64,000 nucleotides of DNA, taken from positions 22,049,561-22,113,560 of the forward strand of contig NC_088775.1 of NCBI RefSeq assembly GCF_954871325.1. Reading direction: 5' to 3'. A program made the translations under genes and the position numbers. This DNA comes from Gordionus sp. m RMFG-2023. Its lineage: Eukaryota; Nematomorpha; Gordioida; Chordodea; Parachordodidae. Numbering within the stretch: position 1 is the first letter of the stretch; each line of letters begins with the position of its first letter. Shown piece by piece: positions 22,607 through 34,689 of the stretch. The notes below the pieces were generated by a model. That model was not told the origin of the DNA and made no database searches. It saw only the letters and a list, made by a program, of their open reading frames with translations.

Positions 22607-24004
22607 TTACCCGGGTAGGCCAGTTTTCCCTCTGATTTTTCTTTTCCATTTTTGACGGTCCTGAGCATCAATACTTGTAAGATTCAAGCTTCTCATATCC
22701 GCCGCTATCACATTTGTCCACGTCATCTTGGGTCTTCCTCTAGGTCTTGATCCTCCTACTTCCATCATTGTGCATCTCTTTACCCAGTCATCTCTTGTCA
22801 TACGTTCCACATGCCCAAACCATCTTAGTCTATTTCGTCGCATTACCATACCAATCATTTCTATACCTAATCTTGCTCGCAATTCCTTGCTAGTTTTTCT
22901 CTCTCTCAGAGATACCCCACACATCCATCTAACCATCCTCATCTCTGTTCTTTCTAATTTGGCTTCGTGAATTGCTTTCATTGCCCATGTTTCACCGCCA
23001 TAAACTAAACAACTCCTCACGCAGCTTACGTAAACTTTCCCCTTTAACTTCAGAGAAACTTTTTTATTTGTAAGAATAGATGACATCTCTCTGAACTTCT
23101 TCCAAGCTTGTCTGATCCTTGCAACAACAGCAGAATCTACACCACCATCTGCGTTTAGCATATCACCTAAATAACAAAACTTATCCACTTTTTCTAGGGT
23201 TAACCCATTGCCAATATCCAGACCACCATTTTTTAGGTTATCATTATTATGTATCCCTTTCATGCATGTTTTACAAATAAAGGTCATTCTTTCTAACATC
23301 AAACTGCCTTTTTTCCCACTACATCTTTTATGTACCCATTTCTGGCATCTGGTGCATTGGATAGAATTTCTAGCAACTCCTTTCCCACATACACCACAAG
23401 GCCACTTACCTGATTCTTCTATCTTTAGATTTTCCCCACCAATCATCACCTTTGTTTTTGATGCATTCATTTTCAGGCCCTTTGCTTCCATAGTCATCTT
23501 CCATTTACTAACTTTATCCCTCAATTCTCCCTCACTGTTTGCCATTAATACAAGGTCATCTGCATATAATATCTCCCAGGGAAGTCCTTCACGCATTTCT
23601 CTAGCCACCACATCCATTACTAAGATAAATAATAATGGACTCAGCACGGATCCTTGATGAAGTCCTACCTTCACCTCAAAGCTGTCACTATCACCATGAT
23701 CCGTCCGTACTGATGTTTGTGCTCCAACATACATTGCCATCACTGCGGTAACTAACCATTCCTCCACACCGGATTTTCTCAAGGCCCATCTTGTAATCTC
23801 ACGCGGCACCCTATCAAATGCTTTCTCCAAATCAACAAACGCATAATAGAGTTTCTTTTCCTTCGCAAGATACTTCTCCTGAATTTGTCTCACCACAAAA
23901 ATTGCATCTGTCGTGCCTTTTCCCGATGTAAAACCAAACTGCATTTCATCAATTTTGATTTGTTCCCTTATCCGCTTTTCTAACACTCTCTCAAAAACTT
24001 TCAT
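22607..24004 (-). CDS. LINE reverse transcriptase, C-terminal portion (5'-truncated copy)
   Basis: A 465-codon open frame with no internal stop. It shows the second half of a non-LTR reverse transcriptase: GFTSGKGTTDAIF, FVDLEKAFDRV, the GLHQGSVLSPLLF block, and the catalytic YADD (about residue 150). Next comes an inserted zinc-finger-like segment with paired cysteines (CGVCGKG, CTRCQKWVHKRC, CKTC; about residues 205-250) similar to a PHD finger. The C-terminal thumb-like region follows, with CLVYGGETWAM, RLRWFGHVERM and GRPKMTW, as in many animal LINEs. The missing N-terminus (endonuclease and first RT motifs) marks a 5' truncation at 24004. Base composition is clearly less AT-rich than its surroundings, and the open frame suggests recent arrival. 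Confidence 0.88.
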   Translation of the reverse strand: MKVFERVLEKRIREQIKIDEMQFGFTSGKGTTDAIFVVRQIQEKYLAKEKKLYYAFVDLEKAFDRVPREITRWALRKSGVEEWLVTAVMAMYVGAQTSVRTDHGDSDSFEVKVGLHQGSVLSPLLFILVMDVVAREMREGLPWEILYADDLVLMANSEGELRDKVSKWKMTMEAKGLKMNASKTKVMIGGENLKIEESGKWPCGVCGKGVARNSIQCTRCQKWVHKRCSGKKGSLMLERMTFICKTCMKGIHNNDNLKNGGLDIGNGLTLEKVDKFCYLGDMLNADGGVDSAVVARIRQAWKKFREMSSILTNKKVSLKLKGKVYVSCVRSCLVYGGETWAMKAIHEAKLERTEMRMVRWMCGVSLRERKTSKELRARLGIEMIGMVMRRNRLRWFGHVERMTRDDWVKRCTMMEVGGSRPRGRPKMTWTNVIAADMRSLNLTSIDAQDRQKWKRKIRGKTGLPG

Positions 24005-24069
24005 TGCATGATAGAAATAATGAATTTTACATCAAGGTATTACAATATTAATTGTTTTGAGAAAAAGAA

Positions 24070-25190
24070 AATTACATATAATAAAAAGGGGGAAAATAGT
24101 TGTCTACGTTGTGATAGAATACATGACACTTGAATTGTAATGATAGATGTCCTAATTCTAAGGAGATTTGTTTTAAGTGCAACAAGATAGGTTATTATGC
24201 CAGATTTTATAAAATCAGATCTTTAAATTATGTTTTGAGAAGAAACAATTTAGAACTAGTAGCGAAAGTTAGTGGTTTAAATGTTGATTTTGATTTCGAT
24301 ACTGGTGCTCATGTATGGTTATCAGAAACAATATTTGAGGAAAATTAGGGCAACCGGTAAACCGACCGATCCAATCACAATTTATGAAATATCCACTGAT
24401 ATAAAAGGAGAGACTAAAGTTTATATACAAATCGGAGAAAGGTCAAAGATCATTGATAATAACCAATTCGAACGAGGAGATTTTTATTTTGGATTGCCTT
24501 TGATATTAGCTTTCAACTTGGAAATGCTGCGCCAAGTTTATATGAAATTTGTAGAAAATATATTTGTGAATAGAGAATTGGAATTAAAAATAAAGGAGTT
24601 AATTAACAAATATAAACAGGTACCATAAATCGGGATGTATTCAAGATTTTGCAGTGAAGATTCATTTGTAGGATTCTGCTGGCTTTTGCCGCAAGGTGAG
24701 TATCGTTTCCTCATCCTCAAATGATTGAACTTGTATTAAATCGATTAGTGTCTGCCGGAATACTGGAACCGGTCGATCTTACTAAAACTAAATCAATGAC
24801 TACCCTCACAGTAAATGTACACAAATCTATTGGGGAAATTAGAATATGGGCGGATTTTAAGTCACTCTTAATCCTTTCATTTTATACAATTATGATTCCA
24901 ATGGATTATCTTCTCGAAAAAATTCAGGGTGGGATTAAATATACCCTTATTGATTTAAAAGATGCATATTTGCAAATGGAAATAGAGAAAAATCACAAGA
25001 TTATTTAAATAATACAAAACACAACGGATACTTCTTTCAATATCAAAGATGCCATTTGGGTTTTCTTGCTTATGCACCAATTATTTTTCAGATTATGGAT
25101 AATTTGTTGAAAGATTGTTTATGACTGGAGTTTATATTGGTGATATCATTGTGTCAGGTAAAAATGAAGAAGAGCTTCTCATCAATTTAT
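24070..25190 (+). mobile_element. Ty3/gypsy-type retrotransposon fossil
   Basis: Parts in order: a double zinc-knuckle region (CLRC.., CPNSKEICFKCNKIGY; about 24095-24200), an aspartic protease block FDTGAHV (about 24295), and reverse-transcriptase segments from about 24720 (ILEPVDL, KYTLIDLKDAYLQM, IGDIIVSGK). RNase H, integrase and LTRs are absent. Heavily broken and old. It abuts the truncated LINE on its left. Confidence 0.75.
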
Positions 25191-26039
25191 AATTTTTTAC
25201 ATATCAACAAAAAATAAGATATAAAATTGATTTTTTTGTTGTTGTATTCCACATAACCATCCAAAAACACGTTTTTCAACACCCCATTCGATTTTTTTTA
25301 AAAATAATTTTTTTAATTTTTAACTCGACTTACTTCCTAAGATATGGCCATCTTTAAAAACGCAGAAATTCCAAAATACGCTCTTTCAAAATATTAGGCT
25401 AAAACCATGATTTATAGCATAAAATTTAATATAGTGAAGGTTAACATACAATTACAAAAATTCGGTAATGGTAATAAAAAGAAAAATGATATTTTTTCTT
25501 TTGACATTATACTGCCTTATATTTATACAAATTTTGTAACTTAGCATACTGGTCAAAGAGTGATTGCACTTTAAATATTGGTTGTATTGTATGGCAAAAA
25601 CTTATATAAATAAAAAATATAATAATTTTTATGATTTATGTCAACAACAATTAGCTATAGGTGAAACTTATAGTTTATTTTTGCTGACAAATTAATTCGC
25701 TTTATGATTATCAGAAACCTTCTTCTATTGTTACAACTATTTTGAAAATCTTGGTTCGTTGCTATAAAAAATCTCATATTTGAATGAATAACCTCAAATT
25801 TAATCTTTTTATGAATGCAAAATTATTTAATTATTTGATATTAATTCCACAATAGATCGTATCATATTTAAACAATAGTTGGCAATAGAAGTACCACGCT
25901 CGAAACGCCAACAAGTCTACAGGCCATTTTATACAAGATTTAATTTATTTCCTCACTCATTTATTTCTTCGCAACAACCTATATTTCTTAACCCATTAAG
26001 ATAGGGAAATTTTTAATAATATCGAACTTTATAGAGAGA

Positions 26040-26420
26040 TACGCTTTTGTAGTTTAAGATCACGCTCAAGGTTTCTTTTCTGGAAAAAAAGATTTGATAA
26101 GATTTCAAGAATTTTTTATATCTGATGGAGCTGTTACTTACTATAGAAGCATGAATCATGGCAAAACTCCTTGCGATAGTTTAGGGGGAATTATACTAAG
26201 ATGTTAGTGGAGGCAAGCTGCAATGTTCTTATAAAAATCATATGATGATTATGGATTTATATAATTATGCTAGAAATAATATCTCGGGGATTAATTACAT
26301 ATTCTTGAGCAACGTTGATATTTAAGCACGGAAACACATTTCGAGTATATATTTTTAACAACAAAATAAATTCTCGGAACGTTTCTATTCCTGTGGAACA
26401 AAAAATCAATTTATATATAA
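26040..26420 (+). pseudogene. Transposase C-terminal fragment, family uncertain
   Basis: Shifting + frames give YYRSMNHGKTPCDSLGG (about 26135-26190) and MDLYNYARNNISGINYIF (about 26253-26310). The HGK..CD..GG..K pattern followed by an LYxxA segment is one I know from uncharacterised DNA-transposase-like proteins in animal genomes. I cannot assign the superfamily. Several frame changes and stops are present. Its position between the inverted blocks at 25305 and 31060 suggests it is the transposase of that relic. Confidence 0.4.
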
Positions 26421-26942
26421 ATAATTTGCTAAATAAAATTATAAATATTTTTATAATTATTTTCTTTTATTAGATAAAATAGCTAAACCTAGGTATTAAA
26501 TATATGCCCACTATGCAAAAATGTAAAAATTTTAAACTTTATATTTATTTTAACATGAATTTGGAAAATTGCTACATATTTTAAAATAAATGATATTTAT
26601 GTACAATTTTACCCATGCGAGCAATATTTTAAGTTCGTTAATTCTTAGCCCATTACTCGTCCCAGTCTAGGATTTCATACAAATATAAGGTAGTATAATG
26701 TCTATCTAGAAAAAAATTATATTTTTCTTTTTATGGCCATTTCCAGTTCTTGATAATAAGCTAGCTTTCAATAAATTTTATGTCATATTAAATAGCTATT
26801 ATCGAGCTATATAATAAAATTTAAATTAGGATTTAGTTATATTAAATTCTCAGATATTTAAAGACATTTATTATTTCGAACAGAATAAAAACTGAAACAA
26901 TTACGATTTTTTTACTTAATTCACAGAATTAAAAAATACTTA

Positions 26943-27103
26943 GGCCGTGTCTTAGGTCGACTTAATTTGGATACCAGGCTAAAAAGCTTTTGAGCTAGGA
27001 CCTATTTTTGTTTGTTTTAAGTATTCGGTGGCATTGTTATTTTTCCTATTTTATTCTCGTTTTTTTTTAAAAAAAATTTCTTAAGTCGACCAAGGACGTG
27101 GCC
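26943..27103. mobile_element. PIF/Harbinger-type MITE
   Basis: 161 bp with roughly 24-bp inverted ends (GGCCGTGTCTTAGGTCGACT and, reversed, GGCCACGTCCTTGGTCGACT), flanked by TTA on both sides (26940-26942 and 27104-27106). GGC-type ends with a TTA duplication are the hallmark of PIF/Harbinger. It has no coding capacity. Confidence 0.8.
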
Positions 27104-27398
27104 TTAATGCTATTTATATTGAATTTCACAAATATCTTTCTTAAGATCAAAGATTTTGCAAAGTAAAAATTTTATTAGAATTTTTTTTATTGAATTTCTC
27201 AGAAGAAATACTAAATTGCTCAGAAATTTTTGCCATTAAAGTATCGTATTTTTAAATTAAAGTTAATTGTCAAGTGAATTTAAATTTTATTAATCTATAC
27301 TCTGGTACAGTGGCGTAGCTACGGAGGTGGTTTTCGGGTTTGGACCCCTCCCAGAGCAAAATTTATTTTCTAGATTATACGTTCAAAAGACTTACAAG

Positions 27399-30146
27399 TA
27401 GGGGTGGGACCAATACCAATATAATATTGGTTTACAATACCAATACCAATATAAACCAATATATAATTAAATATTGGTATTGTTTTTACAACCAATACCA
27501 ATACCAATTACCTAAATATATTGGTTTTGAAATATTGTTTAAATACAATTTTAACCAATACTACCAATATTAAAAATTTAAAATAGATAAATACATAAAA
27601 TTATTTGGTTTTATTGTGGATAATTATATCGTGGATAATTATATCGTGGTATATTTTTTTACTTTCATTCATAAACATATTACATCTGTTATTTCTTCCA
27701 AATATTCCTGTGATATCAATATTGGTGTTATTTATAATTATAGTTTATTTTTATTATGGAAGTAAGTTTTCTATATGATATCTATCAATTTTATCTATTA
27801 ATTCATTTAGGATATTATAATGAATGAAAACCAAATCGAGTTAATAAATATAGATAATGATGTTGATACTAATAATAATAGCGATAATGAACAAGAAGAA
27901 TCAACGATATCTAATAAAAGACGAAATACAGCAAAAATCTGGGAATTTTATACTAGTTGTGATAACAAAAAAAAGGCTATTTGTAATAAATGTAAAAAAG
28001 AATTATCTATTCCCAATTTTGGAACCTCAGGATTATGGACACATCTTAAATCCATCCACCCAACTTTATAATAAATAATGGCAGTAAAAAAATTAACACC
28101 ATAAAATCATTTTTAATTAATAATGTAAATAATAAAGCTAATTTAAATAATTTAATTATGGACTTTTTTATTCAAAATAATTTAGCCTTTTCAATGGTTG
28201 AAAATGAGTCATTTAAAAATTTAATAAGCTTTTGCAACCCCTCATTAACATTAATTTCTAGAAAAACACTTAAAAAAGAAATTATGAAACATTATCATAG
28301 TTCTTTTATCAATTTAAAATCTGTACTTTCTAAAATTACTTCTAAATTTTCTTTAACAATGGACATTTGGTCCTCTCCAAATAAAATACCCTTTATGGGC
28401 ATAACCATTCATTATATTGATAATGATTTTAAATTAATTAATCATTTATTAGATTTTATTCCTTTTAAATCAGCACATAATGCTATTAATATTTATAATA
28501 TTTTTAATTCTGTATTAAAAGTAAAATTTGAAATTGATTTTTTTTGTATTACATTAGATAATGCTAGTAATAATTTAGCATTTTTAAAAATTTTAAAACT
28601 AAAAGACAATTTTGATAATGTGTGCAAATGTTTTTGCCATATTATCCATTTATCTGTCATGGCTGCATTGGAACCTCTAAATCCAACTTTAAAAAAAATA
28701 AGAAATTTTTTAAAAATTTTTAAACTTTCTATATCTAAATTTAATAAACTTGAAAAAACATATCTTGAAAAAAATCCAAATTTAAAATTTCCTCACCCTA
28801 TTTTGGATATACCAACACGTTGGAATTCAACGTACCAAATGCTCGAAAGGGCTATATTGCTCAAACCTTATCTCACAATATATACCAATCATCAACAAAA
28901 TACTAATGAAGAATATTATATTAGTGTCTTAGCTTGGAATAATATTGAAATATACCGAGAATTTTTAGAACCATTTAATTTTGCTACAGAGATGGCCTCA
29001 TGTGCTAATACTCCATCAGTTTCAACAATCATTCCTTTATATTCCAGTATTTTTGAGCACGTTGAGAGTTATGATAATAATCCTAATGCTATTTTAAAGA
29101 CAGCTTCATTAGGCTGCCTTGACAAAACTTAATAAATACTATAATTTTAATAAACACCTATATATTATTTCAACAATGATTGACCCAAACTATCAAGTCA
29201 CCTATTAAAGCATAATAGTATAGAAACTCTTATTGGATGTCTAACCAATGAATATAATATTTATAAAACAAATAATTACAATTCAACTGAACCTACAAAT
29301 GAAACACAAAATAACAAAAAATTATCCTTTTTTGACAAAATATATCAGGTTAAACCTAGTCACAACACTAATAACTTAGAAATAAGCAAATATGTGGATG
29401 AAGCCACAATTTATAATGATACAAATCCATTAGACTGGTGGAAATTAAATAAAAATAGATATCCAATATTATCAAAAATTGCCAGAGATTATCTTGCAAT
29501 TCCAGCTTCTTCATCTAGTTCTGAAAGGGCTTTTTCAGAAGAAAGGTATCTTATAACAGATCAACGTTGTTCACTAGATGAGCATACTATCCAAGCTTGC
29601 ATGTGCTTAAAAAGTTGGATGCGCATGAAGGATTCTTCTTAAATACATAAATTTTTTTCTTTATATTACAATCTTTTGCACTATATTTTATATAAATAGA
29701 CAATTATGTTACATTTTTAGTGTATTCATTTTGCTATATTCTTTGTGCTAAATAAAAAGTTTCAAAATATACGTTTATTATTTGATTGGTTTGTTGATTT
29801 CAAAAATATATTAGTTTAAAAAAAGAATTTGGATTTAGTAAAATTTTGGGAGTTGGTTCTTAGCCTTGTTTTTATGGTAATGCTTCATGATTTTTTTTTC
29901 CATGTTTATTTAAAACTAGAAATTAAGAGTTTTATAATCAATATTTCTATTCTTTTAATTAGTAATTTGAATTTAAACCAATACCAATATAAACCAATAT
30001 ATACCAATATAAACCAATACCAATAGCAATACCAATACAAGAAATAGAAAATATTGTTTAAACCAATACCAATATTTTAGACCCAATACCAATACCAAAA
30101 CAATATTTTGTTTATATTGGGTTTTTAATATTGGTTCCCAGCCCTA
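27399..30146 (+). mobile_element. hAT DNA transposon, nearly full length
   Basis: 2748 bp bounded by the exact 8-bp duplication cttacaag (27391-27398 and 30147-30154). The ends are TAGGGGTGGGACCAATA and, reversed, TAGGGCTGGGAACCAATA. Next to both ends the sequence accaata is reiterated many times (27411-27560 and 29975-30110), which is a subterminal transposase-binding pattern. It encodes a BED-finger hAT transposase that is now frameshifted. Clean ends and duplication point to recent movement. Confidence 0.92.
27820..29642 (+). pseudogene. hAT-family transposase (BED finger, DDE core, dimerisation tail)
   Basis: The start is an ATG at 27820. A BED zinc finger follows (IWEFYTSCDNKKKAICNKC with a later HLKSIH; about residues 45-82). 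After a frame change near 28070, the catalytic region runs from about 28158 with MDIWSSP (first aspartate), ITLDNASNN (second aspartate) and PTRWNSTYQML. The hAT dimerisation region (NPLDWWKLNKNRYPILSKIA, then SSSSERAFSEE) lies at 29394-29642. Frame breaks near 28070 and 29112 and stops near 29200 mean the copy cannot make a full enzyme. The full protein would be about 600 residues, normal for the family. Confidence 0.88.
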
Positions 30147-31088
30147 CTTACAAGTGACTTTTTATCAAATAAATACCATTAATATTTATATTTTTCTGGT
30201 TTTGATGTTTATGGAAGGATATTATATTACTATTGAAATTATTCTGGATAGTATTATTATAAAGTCATTGAGAATAATCTATTAAATTATAATAACATAT
30301 TATTGATGCATTTAAATAATATATTTATTATATATTATAGAAGATATGGTTATGATTTGTAAGATAAACCCGGCTGAAGGCCGGTCAAAAGGGGGCCTGG
30401 AAGCGGGCAGGTACAATTTTTTATCATAATATCTTGACATGAGTATCAAATGAAAGCTAATAAAGAGATTTATTGATTACATTGATGCTCACCTTTCTAC
30501 GTCGTTTAGGGGTGGGTTAAAAAGTGTCTAACATAATATTTTGAAAAGTATCAACTTATTATATGGATAAACTGGTATTAAGGATGAGATGTATTGGAAC
30601 TGGCAAGGATTACGAAAATGGGTGGGAGGGGGGGGGGGGTAACAGCATTAATGAAATTAGAGGGTATGAAAGTCTGTGGGAACTGGAAGGGCTAATTTTT
30701 TGATAGTTTATATATTATACAAATCCTTAAAATCAATAATATTTAAGAATGATATTTTTGAGAAATTAAGTTGAGCATATATTTTTCTGTGAGATTCATT
30801 TTTAATCTTGAGCATTTCAATTTTATAACTGAACAATTAATATTTTTTCTGGGCAATTAAGTTTTTTTATCTGAGCATTAAGAAATAATTCTGAACGTTT
30901 AAAATTTATTTTGAGCGTTTAGGGATTTTTTTCTGAGCATTTTAGTTTTAATTCTCAGCGATTAAATAGGAGCCTTGTTTATAATCAATTGGAGCGTATT
31001 TTGGGTTTAAAAGATGGCCATATCTTAGGAAGTATACCGAGTTAAAAATTAAAAAAATTTTTAGATATTTTTATTAGTTGTAATATAT

Positions 31089-31468
31089 TAAAGGTCTGCA
31101 ATGAGCGGGTTTAGCCCGCTTATATTTAGGGTGGGCGTGGTCAGGTTTTATAAAATATTTTAACCATGGGCGGGCGGGTTAAATAATATTTTTAATTTTT
31201 CAGGCAGAATGAGGAGAACAGATTTCAATTTAAAATAATAGTTTTATTTCATAATATTGCATATTATATCTGTTTAATTGAAAATACATTAAAATAATTT
31301 TTAAATATTTGACGGGCGGGCGGGTTAAACAAAATTTATGATAAATGGACAAAGCAGGTCGGTAAATTTTTTAAAAAAATTGTAAATGGGAGGTCAGGCT
31401 AAAAAAAGATTTAAAACAACGAGTGGGCGGGCTTTTTGGCTAAAACCCTCCCATTGCAGACCTCTAGT
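31089..31468. mobile_element. hAT-type MITE, GGTCTGCAATG ends
   Basis: About 380 bp with inverted ends (TAAAGGTCTGCAATG and, reversed, TAGAGGTCTGCAATG). Internal gggcgggcggg blocks break up A/T runs. The flanks taatatat and gaatatat match in seven of eight bases. It sits directly beside the right end of the relic at 25200-31085. Confidence 0.7.
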
Positions 31469-32924
31469 GAATATATACTATCATACAAAATTATTGAATA
31501 TCAAAGGATGTCAAATTGAACCTTTAACTGATTTGATATGGGATTCATCATAACCAATAAAAAACATAATAAAATCTAGAAACGAGGATATATTATTAAA
31601 CAATAATTTACTTTCTGATCTAATGGTCATCTTAATCCCAAATGTTTCACAAATGATTAATTATCATATCACGTTATAAGAGGATGAAAGAGAATATTTA
31701 TTATATTAAATATTAGTTTTAAATTCAAACTAAAACTAATCAGGATAAGTTTTCATTAAATTTTCAAAATGATTTGAGCAGAATTAAAATTTTAAATTCT
31801 AGTTAGTAGGTTTTTAAGACATTATGCAATACTATTACCAACGTAAGACAAAATCTCTGTATCTTTTTTATGAAACCTATATTTTTTGCACGTAGGGATG
31901 GATATATATTGTGGTATTGGGATATGGAATCCATGATGGGTTTTCATAATTTTAATTTAAAATTTTTTAAGGAATGCGATTTTTAAAGTCTGATTTAACC
32001 ATCCAGGATATGTAGAGTAAACCTACCTTATAAATCTTAAACAATTTTCTCCATAGACATTTGTCTGGTCAAATCAGATTTTTAATTTTTTAAAATTGCC
32101 CTCAGTAAATAATTTAAAATCGAGAGATTCCGAATTCCTGTGGATTCGATATTCATATTTATTTTATTTTTTCTAAGACTCAAAAAAAGCTTTATTTATT
32201 GCTGGAACATTTAATGATGTTAAATAAAATTTTATAACCCAACTTGCTTATTAATCAAAATCATATTAAATTTAATTTAGGTCAACAAAAGTATTATGAA
32301 ATTATTTTATAAATCCAAATTTGCCGTACGCGACAAAACAATGAACGAGATAAGAAAAAATAATAATGGCCTTTTAACCTTTCCTCGCAATTATATATTT
32401 TTTTTTTCAAAATTATTTTGAGTCCCCTCCTCATCATTTTTTATTTCTTTTTACAAAAGTCATAATTAAATTATATATTTGTTCCTTCTATCTTTTTTTA
32501 CCTCTAGAAAATCGTTGAATAATTGTGTATTTAAATAAAACAATTTTTATGATACTCCTTCATTGGCTTGTCATTGGCATAACGAATTCAACTCGGATAG
32601 GATTCTTTCCCTTTTTATTAATTTTTTTCATTCCTTTTTTCGTTATATTTTAAGGAATTATTTTATCTTTTTAAGATATGTATATTTCATCGATCTGAAT
32701 CTCAACCTATATTTCCTGATATTAATAAAAATTAATCCATATAAAATCAAGAAATAGAAAGTGCTAAACATACTAATTATATTATAAAATAACTGATGTA
32801 ATTTAGCAATTGATATTCACTTCACACTTTGATTATTTGGAAAATTAATATTCCTTTTTTAAAATAAACCTTTTAAACTCGGGCTTCATTTCAAGATTAC
32901 AAAGCTTTCGAAGTTTATATCTTA
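31469..32924. other. No gene seen
   Basis: AT-rich. Short hydrophobic open frames (for example 32563-32757) have no recognisable content. Confidence 0.5.
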
Positions 32925-32947
32925 CTAGTAGATAGCCCGTCAACGGG
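32925..32947 (-). other. Helitron 3' terminus on the - strand
   Basis: Read on the - strand: a CCCGT/ACGGG hairpin, then gctatcta, then CTAG. This is the same layout as at 10279-10306, and the adjoining 100 bases up to about 33060 also match the tail of that Helitron. The element extends to the right; its 5' end is not identified. It is probably a non-autonomous copy. Confidence 0.7.
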
Positions 32948-33296
32948 TAATGAGAATTTTCTCCTTACCTTTATGATAGTCGTTACCAGTTTTTTGAAAA
33001 TAATATCCAATTTTTATTCTTTTTAACCCCTTCCTATCTTCAGGCCAGGTCCAATCCATTTGCACCACCTCCAAAAAAAAATTAAAGTCTTGAAAACACA
33101 ACATGGTACAAAAAATGGGGAAGGAAAGAACTCGTTTGGCATGCGGGAGGTAACTCTTATAATGTTAACTGAGTGATAGGGTTAATATTTAATATTTAAT
33201 GTTACAATAATGGTTTTATTATTAAAATAATACCCAATACTTACATTAAGATTAACAAGGAATTATATAAAAAATAATATATATATGGGGATAGTA

Positions 33297-33690
33297 GGAA
33301 CTACAATTGGGAAGGGGGAATTATTGTCATTATTTCCTAATGTTGGAATATAATAAACAATTACAATTGGAAAGGGGAATTATTGTCATTATTTCCTTTT
33401 TTTGGAATATAATAAACAATAACATTTGGGAGGGGAATTATTGTCATTTTTTCCTTATTTTGGAATAAAATAAACAATTTGGGAAGGGGGAATTATTGTC
33501 GTTATTAACTTTTTTTTGGAATATAATAAACAATTACATTTGGGAGGGGAATTATTGTCATTATTTCCTTATTTTGGAATATAATAAACAATTACAATTG
33601 GGAAGGGGGAATTATTGTCATTATTTCCTTATTTTGGAATATAATAAACAATTACAATTGGGAAGGGGGAATTATTGTCATTATTAACAA
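33297..33690 (+). repeat. Minisatellite, 60-bp unit, about 6.5 copies
   Basis: The unit runs ggaatataataaacaattac, a ttgggaaggggg run, then attattgtcattatttcc and tt. The last two copies are identical; earlier ones differ by small changes. The period is a multiple of three, which creates a spurious open frame at 33496-33687. Confidence 0.9.
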
Positions 33691-33799
33691 TGTAACTTAT
33701 TAATCATAATTATAATAACTAGGAAAAATGAAATATGTATGATGCTTTAATATTTGTAACCAACAATATAAAAGTAAAAAAAATATAATGCAATATATT

Positions 33800-34640
33800 C
33801 CTATTGATAATTTCTAATGTGATCAATATGAACAAAGAGAAACTTATCATCTACCTGAATTTCCCAAATGACGTTACTAATTCTCCCAACGACAATCCCC
33901 ACACGCCATTCTTGATTGGAGCCCACTTTAATAAAGACAGAGTTGCCTAATGTTAATTCTCTGAAATTTATTCTTTTTACATTGGGTCCATTATCACAGT
34001 CATCGTCTTTTAAAAAAACTCCATTTCCATCTTAACTCCCTTCCGAATAATCTAAAAGCAGGTGATGACTTAGTAACCGCATGTTTCGTGTTGCGATAAT
34101 TTAACAACACATCTTACAAAATGTCATCCCAGCCTCCTAATTTATATATCATATTTTTTGCTGATCGTACAGCTCTTTCAACCATACCTTTTGACGCAGG
34201 ATGGTATGCAGGAGTATATATATGTAGAATTCCCTTTTCTTTTAAAAAGTTATTAAAATCAACAGACCTAAAAGCTGGTCCATTATCTGATACCAATTCT
34301 ACTGGATACCCAAATCTGGAAAAAAAAAGATTATTTAATACCATAATGGTGATAGTCGCATTAATGTTTTTCACCTTAATAATCTCTAACCAGCGAGAGT
34401 ACCCATCAATAATTACTAATCCATAAAAATTTTAATAGGTCCAAAAAAATCAATATAAACTCGGTACCAGGGTTTGTTAGGTTGTACCCAATAATTTTGT
34501 TTAACTTTTGGGAGTTTAGACGCATTGATCATGCACATATTACATCTAAAAATCATTTCTTTAATATCTTTATCGACTCCTGGCCACCAAAAACTCCACC
34601 ATATTGAACAAGATAGTCAAAATATATTTAAAGCTTTTAC
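33800..34640 (-). mobile_element. Ty3/gypsy integrase fossil
   Basis: On the - strand the parts run from a zinc-binding/WWPGVDKDI head (about 34600), through YRVYIDFFGPI and SDNGPAF with the D-D-E glutamate in SKGMVERA (about 34150-34470), to a C-terminal block (NSVFIKVGS, FVHIDHIRNYQ) ending near 33810. No LTRs or reverse transcriptase are attached. Broken, with only a few breaks over the preserved part. Confidence 0.8.
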
Positions 34641-34689
34641 TTGATAACCTATATCAATATTATTTATTAAAATATTACTGACCTATGCC

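Larger units (their letters stand above)
25200..31085 (+). mobile_element. Large DNA-transposon relic with inverted ends, hosting nested elements
   Basis: A block near 25305-25390 (containing ttcctaagatatggccatct) recurs in inverted orientation near 30995-31060, about 5.6 kb away. Between them lies a transposase fragment (26040-26420) plus two later insertions, a Harbinger-type MITE (26943-27103) and a hAT element (27399-30146). Near the right end (30760-30960) a degenerate repeat with a ctgagcatt core is reiterated, a typical subterminal pattern. No target duplication was found, so the outer limits are approximate. Confidence 0.45.

Noticed and set aside
33496-33687. Protein of repeated NYCHYFLILEYNKQ units
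   Set aside because: An artefact of a minisatellite whose period is a multiple of three.
33297-33690. CRISPR-like array
   Set aside because: Repeats are contiguous 60-bp units without unique spacers, in a eukaryotic genome; a minisatellite.
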